Part shown: positions 11,901 to 23,900 of the stretch, piece after piece
Position numbering within the stretch: position 1 is the first letter of the stretch
How the letters are laid out: each line of letters opens with the position of its first letter
Origin: Saccoglossus kowalevskii
Taxonomy: Eukaryota; Hemichordata; Enteropneusta; Harrimaniidae
Assembly (NCBI RefSeq): GCF_000003605.2
Contig: NW_003114958.1
Coordinates: 144,154-208,153, forward strand
Reading direction: 5' to 3'
DNA: 64,000 bases
Made by a program: the position numbers and the translations under genes
The notes under the pieces: model-generated
What the model saw: the letters and a program-made list of their open reading frames with translations, nothing else
Told to the model about the DNA's origin: nothing
The model's database searches: none

Positions 11901-14900
11901 TCTCAGACGATGCATTGGCCATACATGTTACATGCAAAATAGCAAGTTGAGCGGTTAAAGCATTTATGAGAGTTCAGACACACATGCCCCGAATTATGAC
12001 CATTTTCCTGAAAATCCAAGATTGCTACCAAGCCACTTGACTGATCAAAATTATTTTATTTTTCCCGTGAGAAGTTTTGGTCATACATATTATACTGAAA
12101 ATGTTAAAGCCCTCATGAGAAACAGTGCCCCAAATTGTGGTAATTTCTGTCAGAAATCACAAATAGCGACCAAACCACTGATCAAAATACTTTTAAGAAG
12201 TTTTGGCCATACATAATACATACAACAACAAAATATCATTTGTGTAGAAAATCGAAGATGGCGGCGAAATCACGTGACTAACTAAAATTATTTGTTGCAT
12301 TGTCTGAAGGAATTCAGTTGAGGGATGCAACATGGTAACATTCGGAGAAATAACTTGTGAAAAAAAATACTTCCTGTTTATGAGAAATCAAGTATGGCGG
12401 CCAAACCTGACTAAAAATAGGGTCAGCGGTTCTCAAGTAGAAGAGTTTCAAGTATTTTTTGACGTTTTTTTCAGGAAACCATGGCGGACAATTCAAATAG
12501 CTAGCCAACATCCCAATAAAGCTACAACAACAACAATTTAGAATGCCTTGACCCCAGAAAAGGTTCAAAATTGCCGATCGGGTTTAACTTCAATCAAACA
12601 TGGCTACCGAACCAATTGACCAATCAAAACTCTGAAAGTCAGATAAACAAAGTCACATTAGGGTCTTTCATTGTAGAAAATGTCAGACCATTTCGTTCAG
12701 CAGCTTGATGAAAAACAAAAATGGCGGGAGAAGGAAAAAGAAAAACCTGAAAAAAAACAAGGCTCCAAACTGACCTTAGTTATAACCTTCCTTAAAGCGC
12801 GGTGGTCGTCGCGCAGCGCGTGATCGAATTTCATGTAAATAAACAATGTATTTTACACGCGTTGTAAACGTCACTATGAGTCCCATATCGAACAGGACCG
12901 CGGCGCGNNNNNNNNNNNNNNNNNNNNNNNNNNNNNNNNNNNNNNNNNNNNNNNNNNCCCTTTAAGTAAAGTATTAAAGCCTAGCAATGTGATGCCACAT
13001 CCACTTGCTGGAGACTTTCCACTTTTGTCTGCAATCAGCAATATATTTCACCTCCACTGTTATCTGGTGACCGTGAGATTGATTGACTATGTAACATAGC
13101 GTGGTGATAACAAAAGTGATATCCCCAGTCATTTGAAAATCGTGTCATTTGGTGCACAGTCACTCTAGTAGAGTGACAGTGTTTGGTGGAAATCCGCATC
13201 TATGAAAATTATTTACTGACCAATGGGAGTATTACCCTGCAAAGGCAAGTTCCCACAGCGAAGTAAATATGACACCCCGTGCTTCACAATGCTGCAACAT
13301 ATTCACATAGTTAAAGAAACAAGATCTAATCTGCCATTCCAGATATTAATAGAGAATGCAAAGCAATCAGAATAGTCGTTAATGACAGTGAAGAAATTGC
13401 TGTTGTGTCCTAGAAATCTCTTGCCCCTAAGGTACCTAGTGAAAAGGCATGCCCCTTCTTTTTGTGTATTCAAAACTATCACGCCACTCCCTGTTTGTTT
13501 GTTTGTTTAATGCTTCTCCGGGCATATAAGAAAATGACCCATGGTTATGATAACAACATTGATTATTTTGTTTATGTTATTTCATTTACAGAAACCAATC
13601 ACGCGCATTCACAAAATGCATGGCAACAGTATCTATGCACAACAGGAACAAAATGTACCTATATCGAAGACGTGAAAGAGTTTGTGGAGTCGAGTCTTGA
13701 TCCTCGCTTGAAACCACGCGCGCGCTCAGCGCCGGAGCGACCGAGCGTGTCGGAGATTGTATCTGAAATAAAAGAGGATAAAAAAGACATTACAAAAAGT
13801 AAGCATTTAAATGGAATTTATTCAAGTACTAAAACTTTTGATCAAAAACGGACACTTATGCATAGGGCGTCCGCCGGTAGCTATGGTAGCCATCGAACTG
13901 CAGGACATCATGGCGGATCTTCCGAGTCCGCTCGACACAGAAGCAGTTCGTCGGGGGATATTTCGAATAGTAGAACTGCGAAAAGTGCGATCAATATGTC
14001 GCGGCTTATTATTAGTATCGGGGAGCGTAAGCACGACTTGGCGATTAAAAACGGAAAATCTACAGAAAAACAAAATGGTATTAATAACAAAACGTTCTCT
14101 GATAAGAAAACGCCCACTTTTTCAAGATCCACCGAAACTTCAGGCGCCGCAACTCCGAACGAGAGCCCACCGACACCAATCCCAGCGCCACGAACGGAAA
14201 ACGACCAATCTCCGAATGCGGTGAAATTTTCGTACACCAAATCGAAAACGCCTGGTAGTACGACAACTCTGCTTTCCGATAACACTGACTCTAGTTCCGG
14301 GAGAGATTCCGCCACCAATGGCGATGAAAGGAATTTACACTCGTCGCCCTCTAAGAGGGCGCACTTTATTTACCAACCAGAAAGTACAGCCTCTTATTAT
14401 CCACGTGCAAACATTGACCACAAGCTACAAAAACATACAAGTAAATGCAACGTATTCGACTCGCAGACAGTGAGTGTGTCAGATATATTAAACAGTACGC
14501 CGAGATTGGAGAGACATATCACTTTAACAGAAAACGATAGCCCTCAGGGGGCTAAAAATAATAACAGATTCAAGGTGAAAACGCCCTCAAAGGACTCGCA
14601 TAGAACAGACAAAACCGAAGGTTCGTCTTTTCCGCCTGTTTACAGCAGGCCGACAACAGAAACATCGACTCAGAGTTTACAATTAACACACAACGGAACG
14701 TCGGCAAAAACGTTACCAAGAGTCTCATCGACTTCGAAGTTAGTTGGTGACGCTGAGAACGGTTCGGAAATAGGGTACTGTGAAAATGGCCAAATAGAAG
14801 AGGGTTATATTGACCCGGAGAGTGAACTCGGTATGGTAATGTTACGAGAGGGCGTTGACCTCAGTCGGTTTACTGAAAAGGTGAGTCTGGGTATACTATT

Positions 14901-17900
14901 TTATAAAAAGATATACACCCTGGGGGTCGCATCAATCATTGTTCAGACATCCTAGCAAAAAAGTGATCTAGTCTATTATAAAGAAGCATTGTTGACCCCC
15001 CCCCCTCCGCCTACACCTCTGATACACCCATGATTTTCGATGTACCGCAATCTAGGACAGTGTTTTCTATAATTTCGGCAAACTAGAAGCAAGTACCGTA
15101 TAAATGTCCAGTTGATTGTCAGCCGGCATTTGGTGCTGAATTTTCGTAAAGTTGCATTCCAACTTTGTACGATCTACAGAAAGCTCCGTGTAAGCAGCGT
15201 AAAGAAATGCATTTGTTTGGTTTGTTATTATAGACACTGCTCTGTACAGTGAGGCGGCTCTCTAATGTTTCAGGATTTGTTGCCATAACAACTAATTTTG
15301 ATCATTTCTCATCGTGATGACCCGTGTATAATACAAAGTTGGAATGCAACTAGAGCTGAATTACACAATCGTGCAGACTGCAAGGGCGCTAGTTAAATTA
15401 GAACGGTTCAATAATATGCAATCTGATTAAAATAAGACCCTAGTGTTTTTTTTTATTTTCGTTTATTTTCGCAATTATAACTTATAAAAAAAAAACTACA
15501 CCAACAAATTCGAATAAAATAAAATAAAATGTATGAACAAATATAAATTGAATTATATTCGAAAAATTAAAAAAAAAGGATTTGATTTTAATCAGACTGA
15601 ACATCATGGTGGACGTCACGTATAGTTTCTTCGGCAAGGAAATTCATCACAACATGGCTCTGAGCTTTGCATGTTTCATGTGACATGTTGCAATCATAAA
15701 CCACAGTGGTCACAGCATTCTCCTTCGCAGAGACTATGGGTCTTTTATCACTAAGCTAAGTAGTCGCCAGGGAACGCCCCACTAGTTGCAGCTCTCTGCA
15801 GCTCCCTAGGTCAGGTAGTAAGCTCGAAGACTCTGTCAGGGAGGGTGGGATCACCGTTTATTTTAAGTTTGTAATAACATATGTTCAGTTCCATTATTCA
15901 ATTCCAGCTATAGGTTTCACACCACGACCAGAAAGTGTTCTAGAGCCAGTATCTATTTTAAATACCGGTTTTCTTCATTTAAAAGCGTGATAAAAATGAC
16001 TTTGTCTGTGTGTCTGATACTTGTTATCGGCTGTAACTAACCTGATTGTGGTGTGAGACCTATAAGTAATCGTTCAGTGTAACAGCATGTGATTGTGTGT
16101 ACATTGTCTGTGTACTTCACGTAAACACAGCACAATTATCCTATTGGTTGTCAATCAATATATTATGATTTTAATCATAACTCATCACTTAATGCATGAC
16201 TACCAAATATTTTATTTAACAAGTGATCAAATTAACCCATCAAACTTACTGGTTTCTATGTCGTCCAGGGTCTTATTAAAAAGGGCGTATTATAATAAGT
16301 GTGACGTCACATATATCTACGTTACTAAACACACGCTTGTAGCTGTAACTTTTGGCATTTTATTCGCAGATTTGAGAGGGCAGAATAACGCCCAAATTTG
16401 TAATCATAAATAACAACTTGAACACAAACGAAATTTCAAAATTTGTGATAACTGCGAATAAAATGATATAAATCGAACGCTGTAAATAAATATATGTATA
16501 ATGGTAAACACAACATATTAGCGGAGCATGCGAAAATATGTCAGATAAGATGATGATTCTAGTTTACGCGTATCCTAGTTACGATCATCGTCCATTGGTA
16601 TCCAGAGGGCGTGTTACATGCGTTAGGCTGACCTGGTCGTGCTGCAACACATATAGCGTAAAGAAGGCCACGCGAAGGAAGCATAAACTAGAATCGCTGA
16701 ATTCTTGTATGATGTGTTACTTCTGTCGGTGCATGGATACACTCAGTATCGTGTAAATTCCTCTGAGTTCTTCCCTCTAGCGGCGACGTGCTCCTATGAC
16801 GTAAATGGGTGACACTAAGGTCGTTCAAAGCATCGTTGTAATTTTCATCTGAAATCGTCCGTCAATAAAGATTGTGTTTTGGAGAGATTTTACTATATTT
16901 TCGATGACAAACTGCAATACAACCAAACACAGTTGTCACTGCCTTTCACCATATACGTCAATTTGGCGTCATAGAAGCCCCCTAGCCTACTAGAGAAAAC
17001 GACTTATAGGATTGTATTGCTTGGAATAAAAACGTGTCTTAGTCTAATTTGTATTTCATATCATTTTGTCTTGTCTATCACTGAATTGTAATGTTCACAA
17101 TTCACCGAGCATGCGTAGTCAGTTAACGTTCCCTTTTACCTGCTTGTATTATATTGACCGTCACCATCGCATCGTATGACCGATTTTTTTCTGTCTTCTC
17201 TTCAAGTTTTATGAAGGTTTCCTCCCATATATTGTGGAAAACCACGGTATCTTGTCTCAAGCTCAATTGGTGGTAAGGACGCATGCCGGCACATCCATGT
17301 CTCAGTGTACACAGCGCACTCACAGTTACACTTCGCGGATAAAAACAAAATAACTAAAACAAACAGACTGTGGGGGCGCTGCTATAAACTAAGACTTGCA
17401 TGGGTAATGCATGTTGATATAACAAGATTATATTCGGGTTGATTTCGGGTTGCACGGTTTTTTGTTTGTGTGTGTGTACTCATATCTATAACCCCCTACT
17501 AATCATACAGGTTCATGGTACGCACATTGTTAAGCATGTATTTGAGCTCCCCGTACGGTTGCCATGTTACTCCGACAACACCAAATTCAACTCCCTCATT
17601 TTTAACCGCTTCTAATCAGCTTCCCAGCTCGTTTTCCACACGTAAACGTCAGTGAGTCCATGTAAATAACCAGAAGTGGTACCCTCCTGTTAAATTCCAG
17701 TAAGTTGCCATGTCCGTTCACACATTAATTTGCATGTTCCACCCACCCCCCTCTTTCCCAAATGCAACCATGACAATCGATGGTCTGTGAATGTTTAGTC
17801 TATAACCCATTGACAAATTGACGTATCATTACGTAACAGAAAAACTGGTTTTGATCGGCCACGTCTTTATTCCATGCGTTATTACCAGATACACACGAGT

Positions 17901-20900
17901 GGGTTTTAAATAACTGTTAATGTACAATTAAAACTGAGATGAGTGTGTTCCATTCATTGGTATTTGTTTATACTTTCCTGGCCAGTGGCCCAAAATACAC
18001 AGCAAATAATATAAAACAATTCGGACGGAATTTATTAACTTTAGAGAATAGTAAAAATGCTGAAAACCGTTTAGGCAAATCCGTTGACGTCATCAATTGT
18101 ATCAATTCTGGAAACTTGGTTGTTTTGGGTGAATTTACGGAAGCCAGAACTAATTTGAAAGCAGTATGCCGTCGTCGGCCGTAAGATAAAAAAAAATCAC
18201 GAAAGTCAAACGTCAAATTTAATTGCCTCTTTACCTAAACCTGAAGTATTTGGTCTTCAATTCGTGAGTTGTTTTTCACCTATATGCATAGAGGTGCGCA
18301 TATCACCATTGTGTGGCCGCTACTTTAGCGAACCTTTACAGTCCAGCTGAGGTATCAAACTATTATTCATGTTTTGTTTTTTCTGTTGATTTTATTTTTT
18401 TCATTTTAGCTTTGCGTCATTTATTTTACTTTTAATATTTCAGTTGTTATTTTTTTTATTGAGAAGTTGTATTTTTGTTGTGAGTTCTTCATTGAATTAG
18501 TAAAACTCAATCGCTGACTGTTAACAAAGTCACGGTCTTGTAACAGTGCAAGGTGGCCGCCATGCCGCCATGTTACAGACGATCAAATCACCTCACCCAG
18601 CCAGTTGATAGAATGAGTTGAAATCAACATTTCGCTGATCATTTTCAGTTTCAACTTTAAAGAGACTATTATTTTGTCCAATGCGAAAATTCACATTTTG
18701 TCTACCAAAAATACATTATTGTCAAATTAATATCGATAAGTTTTGATAATAATTTTGTGTGTCCTTTTTTATTATTCACTGTGCCTGACTGAGGCTCTGG
18801 ACGACAATATTTTCAAATTTAGTATTAAGTACGGCGCCCTCTACGACTAATTTTGAACAATGGCTATTCTTGAAATTATTTTTTGATTCTGTTAAAGAAT
18901 CCCTTTTGTGTTTATGCATATCATATATTCCATTTCACCCCTACACGGCAATACAGACTGTCCTTAGATGTCCCGTTGCACAGTACAGAGAAAGGGGGCT
19001 TCAGCCAAAAGTTAAGCCAGCGCCCTCTCAGGTACATTTTCATAGTATTTGTTTTTCTTGCTTTGGCAAATAAACAAGCAGGCACGCGACAGAGTGACAT
19101 ACGCTTTTAACATGCTGCCGTGTCTTCATTTGCTAACACTAAATCTGCCATTTGTTTCATTTCAAATTTAATTTTCTACTCTTTTTGGTCCATGTGATTC
19201 TATGAGAAGCAAAATAAACGTAATAATATAATTACTGGTGCAGTATCAAACACAGTTCACTTCTCATTCCATGTCATGAAGCATGAAATATTTGACTACA
19301 ATACGCCTTTGCTATAAGTCGCGCCCTCCAGCGAGAAAGGATTCCGTGACGTAGTTTTTGTATATGACGCCATTCACAAGGTCAATATTGGGTGTCTGGC
19401 TGCCCGTCAATAAAGAGAGTTGCTATAGTCATAATAGGCGTAGACATGTAGGCGTGAGTAGCGCCCTCGCCGGCCGAACGGCATCAGACCTCACTGTGTT
19501 GGGTTTGGAGCACCGCAGAGAGCGCGATTCACGCGACCTTGTCAGGCTGTAAAGGGGGTAATTATTCACTGGGTTTAAATTTAGCTTATTTCGCTGACTG
19601 GAAAAATGCGCTAAATTAAAACTCAGTGAATATGTAAAATTTAGCATAGAACACATTATCTTAATGACGAAACCGTGAATTTAAAACCCACAGAATATGC
19701 CTGAAATGGTAATCAGTGAAATTTAAACCCAGTGAAAATTATTCATTTTACAGTATATTCATAATCGACTAGAAAAGCAACATTGTTTATTTGAACATCG
19801 TTTACGACCGATTACTTAATTTTGTCGAACTTGGAGTGTTTATTCGCTGGAGGGTGTCGTCTACTATATATAGACGAGTTTTTGGTTCCCTGTTGCTAGT
19901 GAGCTCGCTAACGTACGTGACAACCACGGAACGCTCAACTCTCCTAATGTTTGAATACACTCACCAAGCTAAATTATATCCATCGGGTGCTCGTACATCA
20001 GCCATCAAGGTTGATAGCGTCATGTTACAAACGTTAACGACCATTGAGAACGATTACATATACCGGTGGGTGACCAAGTTATCGTCACGGTTGAAAATGC
20101 ACGTTGTCGCGGCCAAAGTCCTACAAAATAGGCAGATTCGAAACAAAACAGAACAGAACAAAAAAAATGTTTCAAGTCTTTTGGGACAGTTTAGAATTGT
20201 CAATCGTTAAACAACCCCACATACATCAGTCTCACAGCTGTTGAAGCGAAGCGAGCCACTGGAAATATAGGAGTAGCAGGGTGCATTGAGAAATATACCA
20301 GTTGGTCATATGATTTGGTGGTGTAAGATTTGTAAGTAGATAGGTGACGAATGCTTTTCTGAATCGTCATATTTCCTTCAAATAAAAAAGTGGCCTAGCT
20401 GTTGTTCAATACTAAATTACTCATCCGCTGTGTGTTAATGTGTGCTGTTGTTTAACTTAAACGACGCAAGCGCTCATCGCTAAACGTACATCTTGCACAC
20501 AGTCAGCTAGCGTTAATAAAAAAACATGTCTGGCGAGAATTCAAAATGGTTTCCTCCATAGGGTAACTAGCAGTAAATTCTTTCCATTTATTTCCGAGAT
20601 TTTTTTTACCACTTGTACGCCAGCTGACTGTGGTCTCACTCACTCCTCTCTCTCTCTATTTCTACTAAACATATGCAAACTAACGAACTGTTTGATTTCT
20701 CCAATATTGCAAGGGCCGAGTGAAATCGGGCCCTCCTGCTTGCCCATCTCGAGATACTAAGGTGAGGAAAGAATGCGTTAACAAACAAACACGCGCTTTT
20801 GCAGTTTTATTTTTACTATTTTATGGTTGCCTCACTGCATACCACGTCATCATGTTCATATCGTACAATTGCGTGATTTGCAGACAAAGGTGTGCAATGA

Positions 20901-23900
20901 AGAGGTTTATCTTCAAGTATATTATCTTATACTAGTATAGTGTTAACTTGTGAAAGTTACCATTTGCAGTTCCCTCTACTTCAAGCCTGGAACGTCACGT
21001 GGAATACCGTGTTTACTGGACCTGCATACTACAGCTCGGAACGAGGCCAATTACGTAATCATACTATCATTTTCCTGGCCACCTCAGGTGACCCAAAGAA
21101 GCAGAATTTATTTCGCTGGTTCTCGACGTACTCCGCGCAAGTGAGCAAAGACGCATGCGCCGAGATGCCGGGACGCCGGGAGCCAGCGACCACGTTACTC
21201 CTTTCAACGCAACGTTCCAGGTTTGGGAAAGGGGTGAAAATTGTAATGCATATTTTTGTTGTTTTTCAGTTCTGAGTATATTATTTAAAATATAGTTAAG
21301 TTGTAAATAAACTGAAAATAAACTAATTAGTGACGTCGACATTTACGTGCGATTTGGTGAGCCGACAGTTATCGGGTCGTTTCATGTACAGTCCCGATCT
21401 AATAGTTACTAAGTTGCATTATAAATCCACTCAAATTCCACCAGCCTCAGTTTATAATCTTTTTAACTCCTCTTTCGCATGATTTCGTCTCAGATTTAAT
21501 TGCAAAATTTGTTGAACAAAACTTTGCGAAAGAGTATGAAACAAACTCATTTCGACCCTCGTGTAAACCGATGACCACCGAATAAATGACGTCATTCTCG
21601 TAAATCATAACAATAACCTCGTTCGCGCGTCGGCGCCGTTGTGTACCCGGTTAATGCGTCAAGCGATACTGCCAATAAATGACAATACACGTGTTACGAA
21701 TATACATTATATTTTAAGTGATGTTATGTTTTTTGTTTGTTTTCAATCCTCTCGTTTGTGTTGACTGTAATGTAACAGTCCGCTTTATCCATGAATGAGA
21801 GAATGTCGTGCGTCGTTCTAGGGAAGAAATATACACACATCCGGGTAAGAGGCCACAGAATGTCAGTCTGCAGTAAAATAATATTTAAAAATGAATATTA
21901 AACTGTAATTGCAATTGCTTTGAGATGCGTGTTTGCTTATAAACCTTATATTTTCAAGCTCATTTCGAAGTACTTGTAGCGTATGCATCGTGTGTAGAGT
22001 TCAGTCCCATTTCCCCGCCCCTGTCCCGCATTGCCTGTCCCTTCCCCCCCCTTTCTCTCCACTGCAATATATGTATGCTAGAGTACACAGTGCTGTAAAT
22101 AACCACTAGTATAACTCGTAAATTTGGTTACACTATCCCAGATTTGTCGTGCACATGGTTTGATGTTAAATATCACTATTTTTATTCTTATCGTGTTAAA
22201 CTAAGTTGCGGTGGTGTGTTTACTAACAATAACTGTGCCTGGTAGGTAGATATTCCATAAGCACGTTGGTTTGACCAGTTTACTGGTCCGATCGTAGGAG
22301 GTAGTTATAGTTGGATACTATTAAATATAGTTGGATACTATTAAGACATATGATTTGACAAATTTGTTTGATGTGATCATGATTCGTTCAAAAACGCCGG
22401 AACAAAAAGGGTATGGTCACTGAAATACTTCTCGCACAAAAATTAGTCAAATTTCCTTCGGTTACTTGTAGTAAAATTCTAAGTAGCTATAATATGGTCA
22501 CGTGATTTGTAATGACGAATAATTAGGAATTATTTCTTTTGTATGAATAATGCGTATAACATGTATTCCTATGGAAATTGATTTTAAAAAAAGGACTATT
22601 TTTTTTGCATTTTGTCAATCACAAAGGTGAAATGACAAACAGTTGATGACACGTGAGTAAATCAAAAATTACGTGACACTATTGAAGTACAGAATGGCCC
22701 TTATTTACTAAGTATTTGCCCGAATACCCGTGAACGATCTTACTTTTTGTCGGTGCAACACTCAAATTTGAAGAAAAAAATGACCAGATATTATACGAAT
22801 ATTTCTATTTTGAGATTCGGCGAGATATACAAACGAATACTCCTTCGATTTTTGTTCTGGGCTGCTCTGCGTCTTCACGGCATTTATAAACTTGTGATAA
22901 CAACGTCACATGTGTAGAATCTGCCCCTCATTAAGCGACATAAGTTGGCGTTGACCTGATGTTATTTACAGACAATTATGGTAAACTTTCAATTAGGTGA
23001 CGTAAACTGAAACTGGAATGTTTAATGCATGCTATCCTCAATGTGTGTTTGTTTTTCCTTCGACAGCACCGAGGGCCTCCTGGTTTTCGTGCCTCTACGG
23101 CGAGGAATCCATTGACAAGGGCACGGGAAACTACACAGAAAAAAATATATACACAGCAATCACCGAGAGTACCAAACGGTGGCAGTATTTCCTACCCCAC
23201 CCAGGTAATTGTGCGAATATATGCACTCACAATACTGCTATGATCGATTGCATTGATATAATAGTTGTCATAGTTACTGTAAAATATTTTAGCTGGAATT
23301 TATTTTCGCTGAAATGACTTTTTCAGCTGAGTGTTTTGTATGGAATATATTTTCACTTATTTATTTTATTTTTTGATGAGTTGAATGTAAAATATAGGAA
23401 AAAAGATTAACTGAATCATCCCTTCTGCGAAAATACATTCCAAGCAAAAATGAAGTATTTTACAGTACTGGATCGACCGTACCTTTACTGTAGCCAGTTG
23501 CGTCACCAACTTGAATTACGTCACTATTTACCCTCAGGACGCCCAGAACCAAGCTCACTGGCAAAGCTCGCTCAATTATCTCTACGATGTGCAAAGAGCC
23601 CATGAATACGAAGCCGAGAACGAGGTTCACTCGTTGACAGAGTCACTGGATCGCTCTGAACCATATCACAGAAAAGCTGGGCTGAAGTAAGTGAGACATT
23701 CATTTTTCGATTGGTGGGACTCTCTGTTCGAGACCACTGGTGGCGATATTGTCAAGTTCATTTATCATATCGTATTGAGTAAAACTCACGTAAAGTGTTT
23801 TTAAATAGCATAGTATTTCAGCAAATGTGACTTCCGCGTCTGAATTAGCAGCATTTTAATGTCAACTATAAAACCTTTCACAACATAACGTCTTTCCTAA

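Larger units (their letters stand above)
6508..13591 (+). other. Gene A intron 3
   Basis: A 7-kb intron with a perfect hairpin (8962-8992), a pentanucleotide microsatellite (9254-9515), a TA/GT microsatellite (11787-11894), diverged tandem units (11841-12700), a dispersed repeat (11405-11615) and a gapped MITE (12792-12965). A splice-flanked open stretch at 9101-9165 was considered as an exon and rejected. Confidence 0.45.
14881..20713 (+). other. Gene A intron 4, hosting an antisense gene
   Basis: A 5.8-kb intron. It holds a short inverted-terminus element (15150-15352), the nested minus-strand gene (15588-17284) and a foldback repeat (19549-19755). A plus-strand open frame at 17939-18184, starting with a hydrophobic N-terminus, has no splice or family support. 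Confidence 0.45.

Noticed and set aside
17939-18184. 81-residue plus-strand frame with a hydrophobic N-terminus, possibly a small secreted protein
   Set aside because: No promoter, polyadenylation signal or family support. The opposite strand is equally open.
19791-20210. 139-codon plus-strand open frame
   Set aside because: It begins at TTG, lies in the gene A intron next to a foldback MITE, and has no coding-like pattern or splice support.
21088-21140. Splice-flanked stretch (VTQRSRIYFAGSRRTPR) as a gene A exon
   Set aside because: It enters in phase 0 but is 53 bases long, leaving phase 2, whereas the next exon needs phase 0. No compensating exon was found before 23067.
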